Source of the DNA: Microvelia longipes
Taxonomy: Eukaryota; Arthropoda; Insecta; Hemiptera; Veliidae
DNA: 64,000 nt
Assembly: GCA_018340805.1 (NCBI GenBank)
Contig: JACMZG010001911.1
Span: 33,049,214 to 33,113,213 of the forward strand
Direction: 5' to 3'
Shown here: piece by piece, positions 1 to 11,911 of the stretch
How the letters are laid out: each line of letters opens with the position of its first letter
Position numbering within the stretch: the first letter of the stretch is position 1
The notes under the pieces: model-generated
What the model saw: only the letters and a program-made list of their open reading frames with translations
Told to the model about the DNA's origin: nothing
Database searches by the model: none
Translations under genes and position numbers: made by a program

Positions 1-1770
1 TGATTAAATAATAAAAAAATCCGTCAAAGTGCTTGCTTGCAAGCATTATAAGGGTTTCTCAGATATTTGCATAAATATAATGTATTAATACTATACAATC
101 ATACTTATACTCAATATTCTACGCCTCGCTTCAATAGCCTATATGTTAGTATTTGTCGATACCTAATGTTAGAAAAAATAAATAAGTTATAACAAAATAT
201 TCCACAGCTCGCTACGCATGCGTTTCTGTGTATCAGAAATCAGTACCTAATTTAGAATCTACACAAAATATATAAGTGCTCGTATTGCTCGTTTCATTTG
301 TATGTTTGTTATTTGCAAATTTCGCAGAGTAAACATAATTTACCAATTTCACAAGGGCTCATTTCGCTAGCCTATATGTGTCTGTTGGCACTGATTTTAG
401 GAAAAATAATTATAATACAACATAAAATTTGAGTAAACATCTGCTTGTTTAGTACTAGCCAATTTCAAACTATAGAATCAAATTTTTACATAACAATCTA
501 GAGCTCGCTTCCCTCGCCTTTATATATTTGTTTGTCGATACCTAATTTTTGAGTAAATTTAAAACACAGAACAAAATTTAAGGGCTCGCTTCACTCGCCT
601 TTATATGCTTGGTTGTCAATATCTATCTGAAGAGGAACATTTAAAACAAGGCATAAAATTAAAGCCTCGCTTCAATCGCCTTTTTGTATTAGTTTATCAG
701 AACCTCATTTTATAGCATACAGTAAAGACATAACATAATATTCTAGGGCTCGCATCGCTATCCTTAAGGTGCATGTTTGGTACTAGCCAATTTTAAACTA
801 TAGAATCAAACTTATACATAACAATCTAGGGCTCGCTTCGCTCGCTTATAGAAGTTTCTTTGTCAATACCTAAATTTAGAAAAAAAATTAAAAGATAAAA
901 AAAGATTCAAGGGCTCGCTTCGCTCGCCTTTATGTGCTTGTTTTGTCAATATCTACTTTAAAAAGAAACATTTAAAACAAGGCATGAAAATCATGGGCTC
1001 GCTTCGCTCGCCTTGTTTTATATGTTTATCAGTACCTTCTTAAGAGTATAAAATAATAAAAATAACCATACAATACTAGGGCTCGCTTCGCTCGCCTTTA
1101 TGTGCTTATATGTCAATATCTACTTTAAGAGAAACATTTTAAAAAAAGGCATAAAAATCATGGGCTCGCTTCGCTCGCCTTTTTGTATATGTTTATCAGT
1201 ACCTTCTTAAGAGTATAAAATAATAAAAAATAACTATGCAATACTAGGGCTCGCTTCGCTCGCCTTTATGTGCTTGTTGTCAATATCTATTATAAGAGAA
1301 ACATTTTAAGCAAGGATGAAAATCATGGGCTCGCCTCGCTCGCCTTTTTGTATATTTTATCAGTACCTTCTTAAGAGTATAAAATAATAAAATAACTATG
1401 CAATACTAGGGCTCGCTTCGCTCGCCTTTATGTGCTTGTTTGTCAATATCTATTATAAGAGAAACATTTTAAGCAAGGCATGAAAATCATGGGCTCGCTT
1501 CGCTCGCCTTTTTGTATATGTTTATTAGTACCTTCTTAAGAGTAAAAAATAAAAAAAAACCATACAATACTTGAGCTCGCTTCGCTCGCCTTTATGTGCT
1601 TGTTTGTCAATATCTACTTTAAGAGAAACATTTTAAGAAAGGCATAAAAAACACGGGCTCGCTTCGCTCGCCTTTTTGTATATGTTTATTAAACCTAATT
1701 TTATAGCATAAAGTAAAAACATAACATAATATTCTAGGGCTCGCTTCGCTCACCTTTATTTGCTTGGTTA
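1..1770. repeat. Approximately 83-bp minisatellite (GGCTCGCTTCGCTCGCC array)
   Basis: About twenty tandem units, each opening with GGCTCGCTTCGCTCGCC or a decayed form, then about 65 bp of AT-rich spacer. Core starts lie near 498, 583, 661, 747, 829, 910, 994, 1079, 1162, 1246, 1327, 1408, 1490, 1572, 1655 and 1737. From about 910 on, two spacer types alternate: one contains TTTATGTGCTTGTTTGTCAA, the other TTTTTGTATATGTTTATCAG. This gives a higher-order dimer of about 165 bp. Units left of about 800 are progressively more diverged, and the weakest (121, 206, 282, 355) are barely recognisable. No coding capacity was seen. Confidence 0.9.
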
Positions 1771-1786
1771 TATTACTGCTTGGTGC

Positions 1787-3930
1787 CTTACGTCGATATT
1801 TTTGTCGGGTGTAATAGCCGCCATTTTGAAAAAGCGATGCATATTTGTGTACTACCCATCGATACCTACAATTTGATACCCCACATGATTTTTCAAAAAA
1901 ATATTTTTTTTTTGGCGCGTGCGCGTATGGGCGATTTTGAAATTGCTAAAATTAACTTTTGAAACTTTTTCTCCGAAGAATTTCTATGGCCCGGAAAGTG
2001 CTTTTATTGGCTATTGGTCCCATATTTTTAGGGCTCCTTATGCCTTAAAAGGGGGGGGGACAAGCATTTTTGGTGGTTTTGATATTTTTGGCGGGTGTAA
2101 TAGCCGCCATTTTGAAAAAGCGATGCATATTTGTGTACTACCCATCGATACCTACAATTTGATACCCCACATGATTTTTCAAAAAAATATTTTTTTTGGC
2201 GCGTGCGCGTATGGCGATTTTGAAATTGCTAAAAATAACTTTTGAAACTTTTTCTCCGAAGAATTTCTATGGCCCGGAAAGTGCTTTTATTGGCTATTGG
2301 TCCCATATTTTTAGGGCTTCTCCTTATGCCTTAAAAGGGGGGGGGACAAGCATTTTTTGGTGGTTTTTGAGATTTTTGGCGGGTGTAATAGCCGCCATTT
2401 TGAAAAAGCGATGCATATTTGTGTACTACCATCGATACCTACAATTTGATACCCCACATGATTTTTAAAAAAATATTTTTTTTGGCGCGTGCGCGTATGG
2501 GCGATTTGAAATTGCTAAAATAACTTTTGAAACTTTTTCTCCGAAGAATTTCTATGGCCCGGAAAGTGCTTTTATTGGCTATTGGTCCCATATTTTTAGG
2601 GCTTCTCCTTATGCCTTAAAAGGGGGGGGACAAGCATTTTTTGGTGGTTTTTGAGATTTTTGGCGGGTGTAATAGCCGCCATTTTGAAAAAGCGATGCAT
2701 ATTTGTGTACTACCCATCGATACCTACAATTTGATACCCCACATGATTTTTCAAAAAAATATTTTTTTTTGGCGCGTGCGCGTATGGGCGATTTTGAAAT
2801 TGCTAAAATTAACTTTTGAAACTTTTTCTCCGAAGAATTTCTATGGCCCGGAAAGTGCTTTTATTGGCTATTGGTCCCATATTTTTAGGGCTTCTCCTTA
2901 TGCCTTAAAAGGGGGGGGGACAAGCATTTTTTGGTGGTTTTTGAGATTTTTGGCGGGTGTAATAGCCGCCATTTTGAAAAAGCGATGCATATTTGTGTAC
3001 TACCCATCGATACCTACAATTTGATACCCCACATGATTTTTTAAAAAAATATTTTTTTTGGCGCGTGCGCGTATGGGCGATTTTGAAATTGCTAAAATAA
3101 CTTTTGAAAATTTTTCTCCGAAGAATTTCTATGGCCCGGAAAGTGCTTTTATTGGCTATTGGTCCCATATTTTTAGGGCTTCTCCTTATGCCTTAAAAGG
3201 GGGGGGGGACAAGCATTTTTGGTGGTTTTTGAGATTTTTGGCTTGTGTAATAGCCGCCATTTTGAAAAAGCGATGCATATTTGTGTACTACCCATCGATA
3301 CCTACAATTTGATACCCCACATGATTTTTTTAAAAAAATATTTTTTGGCGCGTGCGCGTATGGGCGATTTTTGAAATTGCTAAAATAACTTTTGAAACTT
3401 TTTCTCCGAAGAATTTCTATGGCCCGGAAAGTGCTTTTATTGGCTATTGGTCCCATATTTTAGGGCTTCTCCTTATGCCTTAAAAGGGGGGGGGGGACAA
3501 GCATTTTTGGTGGTTTTTGAGATTTTTGGCGGGTGTAATAGCCGCCATTTTGAAAAAGCGATGCATATTTGTAACTACCATCGATACCTACAATTTGATA
3601 CCCACATGATTTTTTTAAAAAAATATTTTTTTTGGCGCGTGCGCGTATGGGCGATTTTGAAATTGCTAAAATAACTTTTGAAACTTTTTTCCGAAGAATT
3701 TCTATGGCCGGAAAGTGCTTTTATTGACTATTGGTCCATATTTTTAGGGCTTCTCCTTATGCCTTAAAAGGGGGGGACAAGCATTTTTTGGTGGTTTTGA
3801 GATTTTTGGCGGGTGTAATAGCCGCCAATTTGAAAAAGCGATGCATATTTGTGTACTACCCATCGATACCTACAATTTGATACCCCACATGATTTTTTAA
3901 AAAAATATTTTTTTTTTGGCGAATGTGCGC
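1787..3930. repeat. 287-bp satellite, eight tandem copies
   Basis: The string GCCGCCATTTTG recurs at 1817, 2103, 2391, 2675, 2965, 3253 and 3541, with a mutated form at 3831, so the spacing is 284-290 bp. Each unit also holds GCGATGCATATTTGTGTACT, TTTGGCGCGTGCGCGTATGG, ATTGGCTATTGGTCCC and a variable G-run of 7 to 11. Units are nearly identical apart from homopolymer-length changes, so the array is young or homogenised. The open frames of 60-127 codons that run through it on both strands are by-products of the repeat. They differ in frame from unit to unit. Confidence 0.95.
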
Positions 3931-4125
3931 ATTCGCTCATAAATCGACAGATGCGCATGTGATATAGTTGGCTATATTTTTCCTGTTGTTGGATAAAATA
4001 GTTACACATGTATACCAAATTTCAACTTCCTAGCTATTGTAGTTCCTGAGATGAGAAATCGGACAGACAGACGCTCGACAGAAAGTATAAGGGTTTCGAA
4101 GATTATCTTCGAAACCCTAAAAATT
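3931..4125 (+). mobile_element. Tail of dispersed element ending in a hairpin
   Basis: After the last satellite unit the sequence runs into ACCAAATTTCAACTTCCTAGC (4016 on), GGACAGACAGACGCTCGACAG, and then AGTATAAGGGTTTCGAAG. A perfect hairpin follows at 4090-4118 (13-bp arms AGGGTTTCGAAGA / TCTTCGAAACCCT, 3-nt loop). The order 'CAAATTTCAAC - CAGACAGAC - hairpin' is also seen in the rep-A copies of this window, so this is probably the end of a non-autonomous element. The class is unknown. Confidence 0.5.
4090..4118. repeat. Perfect 13-bp hairpin
   Basis: Arms AGGGTTTCGAAGA and TCTTCGAAACCCT flank a TTA loop. The left arm's TATAAGGGTTTC (4086-4097) also occurs near the window start (47-58). 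Confidence 0.8.
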
Positions 4126-4293
4126 AAATCAAATACTTAAAAATATTATAGAACTTGAAATGTTTAAAAAAGACACGTATAAATTAATTTAAATTAATAC
4201 AGATATTAATAGGCATACTAATAATAGGTATACATTTGCTTGATAAGCTACCAACACTTTGTTTGAGGGGTTACGAATTTTCGGTTGGCTGGT

Positions 4294-4294
4294 T

Positions 4295-4387
<93 letters not shown>

Positions 4388-4400
4388 ATATATATATATT
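4294..4400. repeat. (TA)n microsatellite
   Basis: About 107 bp of almost pure TA dinucleotides with two one-base interruptions. The apparent open frames across it (poly Ile-Tyr) are artefacts. Confidence 0.98.
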
Positions 4401-5399
4401 TAAAAGTTGAAATTAACGGTATATGGTCTGTAACGCAGAATAAAATCCTGGCCATAAAGGAATGGAGACAATAATTGACGTTTCCAGAATGTAGGGGGCT
4501 ACTGGGCCCGGTATGGGGATTCACCCTCAAAAATTGCATTCTCTGAATGCAATTTTTATCGATTGGTCAAGGTCACGGAAGCTCGAGATACGCTTCAACT
4601 GAACCTTTGTTCGATAATAATATGATTATCTTTAAAATAGTAGGTATCCTTTATTACTTGGATTGAGTACTGTAGTCTTTATTAATCTTGAATACATCCT
4701 TTATTTCTTTCACAAGGCTATTTCTTCTAAAAATAATAAGGAGTGAAACATTTTAAAAATGCAAATTGTTTGAATTATTTCCTTTAGTTTTATGTTAGTG
4801 ACCTACTTTAAGTTTAAACAATAAAGTAAGCTTTTAGAGTTCTAAAAATGAACAACTTAACAATTTCCTTAAGTTTTTTTTAACAACATAAAACCGTATT
4901 AAAATATAGCGAGTTATAATAAAACAAAAAAACAATAGAATTATAAGTTAATAAAGTTGTTACAGCTTTTTCTGGAGAGCATCGGGTGTAAAATATACTT
5001 AGCACTGCATAATAAAGTAGTGAAATATCAAAATTTTCTCTAGGGTATCATTTAAAACTTAATAATTAAAAATTTAAACCATCTAGTCCCAGATCATGGC
5101 ATTTGTTTTGCAATACAACTAAAAGTGAAAACAATTTCTAAAGAGTATACATAAAGATTATTAATTCAGTTATTTATTGGGATTTTCTCATGATATGTAA
5201 GTATAAACTACTTTCACAAGTTTTGAAACTAATTTAATCCTTTAAAATATTTCTTTTATAACAGCTCTTTATAAAGTGTTGTTAATTTTTCAAGACCGGT
5301 GTATAACTTTAGCATTAGACCACTTAGGTGGGTCCTTTGTGGACCCACGGATGCTCTTTAAGGATGCTCTTCAGGTCATTTTACCCTCTGAAAAAGTCT
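4401..5399. other. AT-rich intergenic DNA, nothing recognised
   Basis: No coding or repeat signal can be supported between the microsatellite and the LINE fragment. The last part (about 5290-5400, including an inverted GGGTCC..GGACCC at 5330-5348) may still belong to the 3' end of the LINE. Confidence 0.5.
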
Positions 5400-6215
5400 A
5401 CTCACAGAAAGATACACTTACACAATTTGTCTAGGGACAGTTCTACAAGTTCCTTTAAAGAAGCGTTGGCTAGACAAAAGGTCTGTCATTTAAGGTAGGT
5501 CAATGCAGGCCAAGTGCTTAGGATATGTGAAAGACTTTCTTCAGCCTCCTCACGTAGACTGCATATAGGACTAGCTCCTATAGGTATGGAAACTGGGCCC
5601 CAGCATGACTAGCTGGTCAGCCTGCTCATTACCCTCTACACCACAGTGTCATGGGACCCATACTAGTTGAACGATGTTAGTTTGTCCCCCCAAAATATTA
5701 TGGGAGTCCATACATTCCTATGTACAGTATATTTAATGGCAGCATGGCTGTCAGAGCAGATATAAATCTGTGTTACCAGTGCGAGTTTCTTTCAGTAAAG
5801 TTTATGAGCAGGTTAGTGCGGCAAAAACTTCAGTTTGAAACACAGTGGCATAGTTGCTCAAACTTGCAATGGTGCTACATGGAGGTTCATTGCAAAATTT
5901 GCAAACTTCCGACAGAGCATCCAATCGAGAACTCGATAAACCAAATACGTCTAGAGCACGAGGAATCGATTTTAATTAATTCCCAATCTTCCAGAGTGGC
6001 AATTAAATGAGTCCATGTACATCCAAACGTCCACTTATGTATGATATTGCCCTGAATGTTTAGACCTAAACTACTAGCTCAGATATACAATGTCCAATGT
6101 TCGAATGATTCTTGAGGCATTGAGATGCACAGAGCAGGCGGTGCGAGGCTGCCGCGTAATGAAGCTAATAGCTTTATACTTTAAATAGAGTTCATGAGGA
6201 GAAAGTCTTGTCATG
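5400..6215 (-). pseudogene. Decayed Jockey/R1-like LINE ORF2: end of RT and RNase H
   Basis: Read on the minus strand, the segment shows the order expected at the end of a non-LTR retrotransposon polymerase. A post-RT stretch ITRQPRTACSVHLNAS lies at about 6172-6113. The RNase H pieces are ATVFQTEVFAAL (about 5860-5805, with the conserved Glu), IYICSDSHAAIKYT (about 5770-5729, with the SDS aspartate) and a W-V-P-x-H-C-G-V-E-G-N-E-Q-A-D-Q-L block (5660-5609, with the terminal catalytic Asp). A trailing CLANASLKELVELSLDKL (about 5490-5430) matches the region after RNase H. In-frame stops (one replaces Gly in WVPGH) and frameshifts make it dead. The 96-codon plus-strand frame at 5720-6010 is its antisense shadow. 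LINE clades with RNase H include Jockey, I and R1, and I cannot choose among them. Confidence 0.8.
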
Positions 6216-6305
6216 ACCCCTAAAGCGAAAGGTATGTGTTGCTTTCATGGCACCAACTATGCCTTTCGATAAATAAATAATAAAATAAATGAAATAAAAA
6301 AATAC
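6216..6305 (+). mobile_element. Possible LINE 3' end with TAAA-rich tail
   Basis: CCTTTCGATAAATAAATAATAAAATAAATG at 6258 onward resembles the A-rich simple tail of a plus-strand retroposon. It abuts the minus-strand LINE fragment, so two insertions may be nested. No coding sequence upstream supports it. Confidence 0.3.
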
Positions 6306-7175
6306 GAATATAAGGTGAATTTAGAAAACATCAATGTTAAAGTAACGTAATATCATTGTTGAGAACTTATATCACAAGAGGATAATACGGTAGGCAACCC
6401 TTTCTAAAGCAGCTAAACAACCCGTGCCTGTTTTTGATGAATATATTATCACTAAGCTAAGTCTCAAGAGGTTTTTAACATTTTTAAAAGCTAAGTGAGC
6501 AGAGTTTTTAAAATAACTCTAGTCATAATGACCCTTAATGTTGCAGACAAATAGCTTAGTTGCTTTAAACATAACAAGGGAGCATTAAGTTTTAACATGA
6601 GCAAACAGATCTTAGTAACAACTAAACACCGTTAGCAAATTTTTGGCTAACTTTAATTATCTTTTGTAATAAAAGAACCCGCAGTATAGGAAGAAAAAGA
6701 AAATACATTATAAATACGAAGTGATAAAAACATACTAGAAAAAGCTATATCTAATGAAAATGCAACACTAATACCTGAAACAAACTTAAAGAACAATAAT
6801 ACCAAGTTATTACAATAAAAGTTTACAGTTGATAAGTTACTAAGTCTCGTTCATACTTGTTTTATATAAAAATATAAAATATTTTTTCCAACTTAAAAAC
6901 TCTTTAGATAAGAACCAAAAGAGAAAAGCCAGTGGTGAAAAAGTTATTAGAAACTTTGGTCTTAAAGCCAATATGCTTTCCTACTTGATAAAAGAAAATA
7001 TAAGATATAAAACATTGACTTATATACTAAGTTTTTTAACATTTTAAATTCGAATTTTAACCTTGTAAATTTTACAATAAATAGTCAATATTGTGAAGTG
7101 TTTAGTAAATTTCCAAATAAAAAATGAGCATATAAGGTTTGGGTCATATAAGGGAACATTGAATTTTTAGAAATC
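6306..7175. other. AT-rich DNA, nothing recognised
   Basis: No repeat, RNA or coding signal found. A CT-rich run (TCTCTCTCTCTATTCTCTCTC, 7175-7195) leads into the next microsatellite. Confidence 0.5.
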
Positions 7176-7193
7176 TCTCTCTCTATTCTCTCT

Positions 7194-7371
<178 letters not shown>

Positions 7372-7436
7372 CGTGTGTGTACGTAAGTACAAGATTTTGT
7401 GCCTAGGTAACGTTGGAATGCTATATTGGATCAAAT

Positions 7437-7905
7437 TAAATCATGGTACAAATAATCAACATTATTAATGTCCAGTACCCTTTTGTTTATTTTGAAATGA
7501 GTGTGACGTCATTAACCCACTATAATGACGCAGCAAATATTTCAAAAAATCATAAAACATTTAAAAGTGTTTTGATCGTGCTAAAATTATACACACGTTA
7601 TACTACTTTGTATAATAAACTTATTAACAATATTAAATTTTATTGTGAGCATTATTTCCGGTTTAATCGATTGTCATATACATCATATTGAAAAGAAATG
7701 CCGTTTTTGTTTTACAAATATAGGTGGAAATTCGCTTATATCATGGTTCTTTGGCACTTATATTATCCAGTAATATGTTGAACTGTCAAAAAACAACAAC
7801 AATGTGGTCACGAAGGGGCCACAGAGATGCGTGAATGCCGCAAAGGGGTTCCTACTAGTAGTAGTAGTGCAGACGCCGAATAGCGGCTAAGTGACCTTAA
7901 GTTTC
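7437..7905 (-). mobile_element. rep-B copy (minus orientation)
   Basis: The reverse complement aligns by eye with 17450-17830 and 40560-40870. Shared blocks are CCACGATATAAGCGAATTT, GTGATTTGTTTACATTATG, AATAAAACCGGAA, a TGTGTCATTATTGTGGGTTAATGACGTCAC segment and a GC-rich head (GTGGCCCC.. GTGACC at 7806-7835). The class is unknown and no protein is encoded. Confidence 0.6.
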
Positions 7906-8220
7906 TGGTTTTATTGTTTAAAGCACATTTTGCTTGATTTAATTTTAACAGATAATGTATATTCGATAAGAATTATAAGTTACACCTAAAATGTTGAATC
8001 TATTGGTGGTGGGTCTGTTGCCACCCCGACCACGGCGCAGCTTGTGTTCTATTATGATATTTCAAATATGAGAAGGGAAGCTTTAGGCTTAGTTTTACGA
8101 GCTCGTACACCCAGCAAAGGGATTGTAGTTCAACTACAATCCCAATGTGCAATGTGCTCAATCTTAGAATAATAAATAAAAACATTTCCTAAAGCATTAG
8201 ATCTTCGCTTAACCGCTGGA
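7906..8220. other. Uncharacterised, contains a tRNA-like or promoter-like fragment
   Basis: CCCAGCAAAGGGATTGTAGTTCAACTACAATCCC (8112-8145) contains a perfect 12-bp inverted repeat GGGATTGTAGTT / AACTACAATCCC. No gene is seen. Confidence 0.4.

Positions 8221-8292
<72 letters not shown>
8221..8292. repeat. Interrupted (AT)n
   Basis: Dinucleotide AT tract with TATTAT and ATAATA interruptions. Confidence 0.95.
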
Positions 8293-8293
<1 letters not shown>

Positions 8294-9019
8294 AACTTGT
8301 TAGGGAAATAGTAAGGCCCCTAACATTTGATCAACTTAAAAATACCCCCCCCCATCCCTCTTCCTCTGATGTACACACTCATGAAATAGTACTATTCTGT
8401 AGCAATCTTAAACAAAACAATCGTACAGCATTATGCAAATATTTTCTTTTCCACATGTATACAGTAGATATTTAGTTGAAGCACAGGGTTAGAAAATAAC
8501 TGGTTGTTCTTTACGCGTTAGAATAAAATAGATAAACAATGTGATGAAACAGTACATCAAATAGATTAAATCTTTCACTCAAAACATTATTTATACGAAT
8601 AACATTAATTTTACAAACTAAAAGATAAAGTTATTCCCCCATTGTTCTTCAAAGGATTGATATAATTTAAAGAAATAAAGATAAAACTATCTTAGCATAA
8701 CAAATAGGAAGAAAATAAAGTATCTGTAAGAAATACCATTCAAATTTTATTCGATCAACAATATTTAAATTCATAATATGAAATAATAATTTTTTCTTTA
8801 TGATAAATAAAATGTATAAAAATTCTAAGGACGTATCGTCCAAAAACAATTTTTCTCGCCGAATATTTCATTGATATGCATATATATTTGCATAGATCTT
8901 ACTTATTTTTTCAGGATTGATAATCTCTGGTATAAGGTTCTCACATAATATATTAGCCTAACTTCATCATGTCAAATAAACAAGGGTCCGACAGAATAAT
9001 ATTACATTTTCAGGATATA
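8293..9019. other. AT-rich DNA, nothing recognised
   Basis: A C9 run is at 8344-8352. Otherwise plain AT-rich sequence without coding or repeat structure I could identify. Confidence 0.5.
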
Positions 9020-9460
9020 ACAAAGTTGTTTTGAAATTAATTTTATTTTTGATTCCAAATAGGATGAGCACTGACATTAAAACAAACCGAACACCACAGC
9101 TTTCGGCATCTTGGGTAAATGGCGTCAGCACTGGGGGTCGATCCACGGCCTCCGCAATGTTCCCGTGGCCGCATTACTACCACAGTGTTGTTGTTCTGTA
9201 TCAGTTATACGTATTAATTTTTGTAAGTGGCATACTGCCACGATATATACGAATTTCCTAATAGGCTTATCGAAATATGTGATGTCAAACGATAAAAATA
9301 TCTTTGTATATTTGTTTCACACAAATTTGTATTCAATTTCAACCCGATAAATTTTTTTTGTTTTACTAATTTTTGAGTAATTATTGTGGGTTATTGAGGT
9401 CATAAACAGTTAATAAACAATAGGTTTGAAGACACGAATAAGATTAATTGTACTATGTTT
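9020..9460 (+). mobile_element. rep-B copy (plus orientation)
   Basis: It shares the rep-B order: a GC-rich head (GGGGTCGATCCACGGCCTCCGC near 9136, CCCGTGGCCGC), TTGTTGTTCTGTATCAGTTA, AAGTGGCATACTGCCACGATATA (compare 40360), and a body ending in GTGGGTTATTGAGGTCATAAACAG. Short open frames at 9031-9350 are not conserved in the other copies, so I do not treat them as genes. Confidence 0.55.
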
Positions 9461-9689
9461 TATTCAAATCTGAAATGTAATTGTGCGGTTGTGGCTGACA
9501 CAATTTTTTAAATGCATAAATTGATAATGCGAGTCATGGAGCGCTTAATTCATTTAATTTATTTACTCAACTATGGTGACGCTAGTTATAGTTATAGACC
9601 CCCAGGCTCATATAAACGTATTTATGTTCCCGTTTGCGCCACTTGAGATGATCCAATTAAGTTGAGACCAGCCTCAATTGATTTAGCAA

Positions 9690-9845
9690 TTTTTACATAA
9701 TATATAATATTATTATATTATTATATAATATTATTATATAATTATATAATATTTAATATTATTATATAATTATATAATATATAATATTATTATATGATTA
9801 TATTATAATATTAAATATTAACATAAAATATAGAATATAAATAAA
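9690..9845. repeat. TAATATTATTATA palindromic AT-rich tract
   Basis: Repeated TATAATATTATTATATAATTATA words that are self-complementary on a small scale. Confidence 0.8.
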
Positions 9846-11090
9846 ATGTTTTTTGTATAATATAATCGCGCAGGTGTTTATACAATAATTGGGGTTTATA
9901 ATGGTTGAGAAGTAACATAGTAGCTTGGTATCAAAGTCGGCAGTTTATTATATATGAATTGGTTGTAGGCGACGAAAATTAATATTATGTAACGCAGAGG
10001 CATTATTTTAAATAATAAAAAAAACATTATCATTTCCACAAATTTCGCTCCTTACAAGCAGATCCTGGTCTCAGCAAATGCAATCACCACTACCGAAAAA
10101 AATTAAAATCCTGTTCTACTAAAAATGTTCTTTATAAAAAAAATAGTTACATGTTTTCGATAAAAAAAGATATTTTTTTAAAAAAATCCGGATTCTATTG
10201 AATGAACCAAAAATCACAATACTTCTACAATACAATCTACTCAATATACTCATTAGCATTTTCATACTATGTATAGTATGGTTCTACGATAGAAATAATT
10301 AAAATGCTATACCTAATTAGAATTATTTTGCATTATTTAAGATAAGTAAATACAAGAAATCTTTCAAGCGTTGGATCTCAAATAAATCAATAATGTTTTA
10401 CATAATTGTAAGGGTTTTATAATTGTATTGAATCTAGATTCTCCATTTCGCCTGTTGTAGAATAAATTTAAATTAACTATCAGTAATTTAAACCCTTGTT
10501 TAAGAATTATATAAATTATTGACATTAAATAGACACTGGTTTAATTTCATTAAAATTCTTATGCAGCTCTTTTGCTCACCACTCCAATTTTTGGTCAAGT
10601 TTTAACTTCTAGGTTTATATTTGTAATGTTTTAAGGTTAGGAAATTAGAAAAACACCCCAAGACAATGATTACTACAAACAAGCAATAATACCACTACCC
10701 TCGTATTTAGGATTTTAAAAAGACAATTCATACAACATATGTGTCAATAATTTAAATACTACCTTTCTTATTAAAAAAATTACCTTTAAACTGCAGCAAA
10801 GCACCTAAAACAAAAAAAAAAAACAAATACATTATTTTCTGAATAAATAAAATAATTTATACGGGAAGTCCGTATCCGAGAGAATGTAAAGGATGTTTTT
10901 GCTTATTTCTCGATTTATGCTTCAGATAAGTTATAGGAACACATTTTCTTTTTGTAAATTTTATACAAAAAGGCTCTACAAAGGCATACAAAGCTCTATT
11001 ATCCCAATATTTTAAACGTTTAGCACATTTCCTAATAAAAGAAATTCACCCAACTTAAGGACCTCCGCCTCCGTGCCCAAATTACTTAGT
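9846..11090. other. AT-rich DNA, nothing recognised
   Basis: No coding, RNA or clear repeat signal. CCTCCGCCTCCGTGCCC at 11062-11078 resembles the start of the SINE head seen at 56071 but is too short to call. Confidence 0.4.
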
Positions 11091-11092
11091 AC

Positions 11093-11123
11093 GTATGTAT
11101 ATATGTGTATATATATATATATA

Positions 11124-11172
<49 letters not shown>

Positions 11173-11187
11173 ATATATCTGTATGTA

Positions 11188-11233
<46 letters not shown>

Positions 11234-11236
11234 ATT
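11093..11236. repeat. (TA)n / (TATG)n microsatellite
   Basis: TA dinucleotides mixed with GTATGTATA words. The minus-strand frame across it is repeat artefact. Confidence 0.95.
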
Positions 11237-11564
11237 ATTTTTATAGTTCTATGTATGTATACATCTATGTGAGTGACCACTTATTCGATTTCAATGTGAT
11301 GCTATAGTTAATAGGAATTTGTATACTTTGTATGGTATGTATTATATACTTTAAAACAAGAAGTCACTTATAAAAGTACGACTGATTTCCACCTCTATAG
11401 GATCATCTCAAGTAGCGCTAACAGAAAACATATATACATATTGTTTTTGTTGTAAAAAAGTATACATGACGCCGAAGAAGCTTCATTGCAGCAAAGCGAT
11501 AAAAATTAATAAAGAACTAATAAAAAATAAGAAGAAATAATAACAAAAGAACAAAAATAATTCA

Positions 11565-11645
11565 AAATAACAACAATGTAGCCGCGAAGCAGCCTGGGAG
11601 GGACGACACTGCGCGGCATCTAAGGCTCCAAGGCTTTTCGAAGTC
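11565..11645 (-). mobile_element. rep-B head fragment
   Basis: CAACAATGTAGCCGCGAAGCAGCCT (minus) matches the GCTGCTTCGCGGCCCTTGGTTGTTG head at 17483. Only the head is recognisable. Confidence 0.45.
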
Positions 11646-11911
11646 TATACTAGCTATATACGGAGTTAAGGTTTTGAAAACTTTAAATAAATTTTAGTAG
11701 AAAAATGTTTGGACTTGAAAAGTATAAAACAGTCGCACCTATGAGCCAAACGCACTTTTTTAAAAACTATAAAAACATGCAACGTATCGAGCTCTTTTTC
11801 TCTCTTTGATATTTTAAATTCTCTAAGCCAGTCATATTCTAAAGCCGTATTAGACTTAGAACAATTCATACTAGGTAAAGGAAAATAAATAATTGATTGT
11901 AAAAATGAATA

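Noticed and set aside
1..1770. CRISPR-like alternation of a short conserved word and spacers
   Set aside because: Spacers are homologous to each other in two classes, and the context is eukaryotic.
1780..4018. Several open frames of 60-127 codons on both strands of the 287-bp satellite
   Set aside because: They change frame from unit to unit with homopolymer length and exist on both strands, so they are by-products of the repeat, not a protein family.
4259..4539. Poly Ile-Tyr frames over (TA)n, also at 11086-11280 and 24799-24993
   Set aside because: Microsatellite artefacts.
5720..6010. 96-codon plus-strand frame
   Set aside because: It is antisense to the decayed LINE RNase H on the minus strand.
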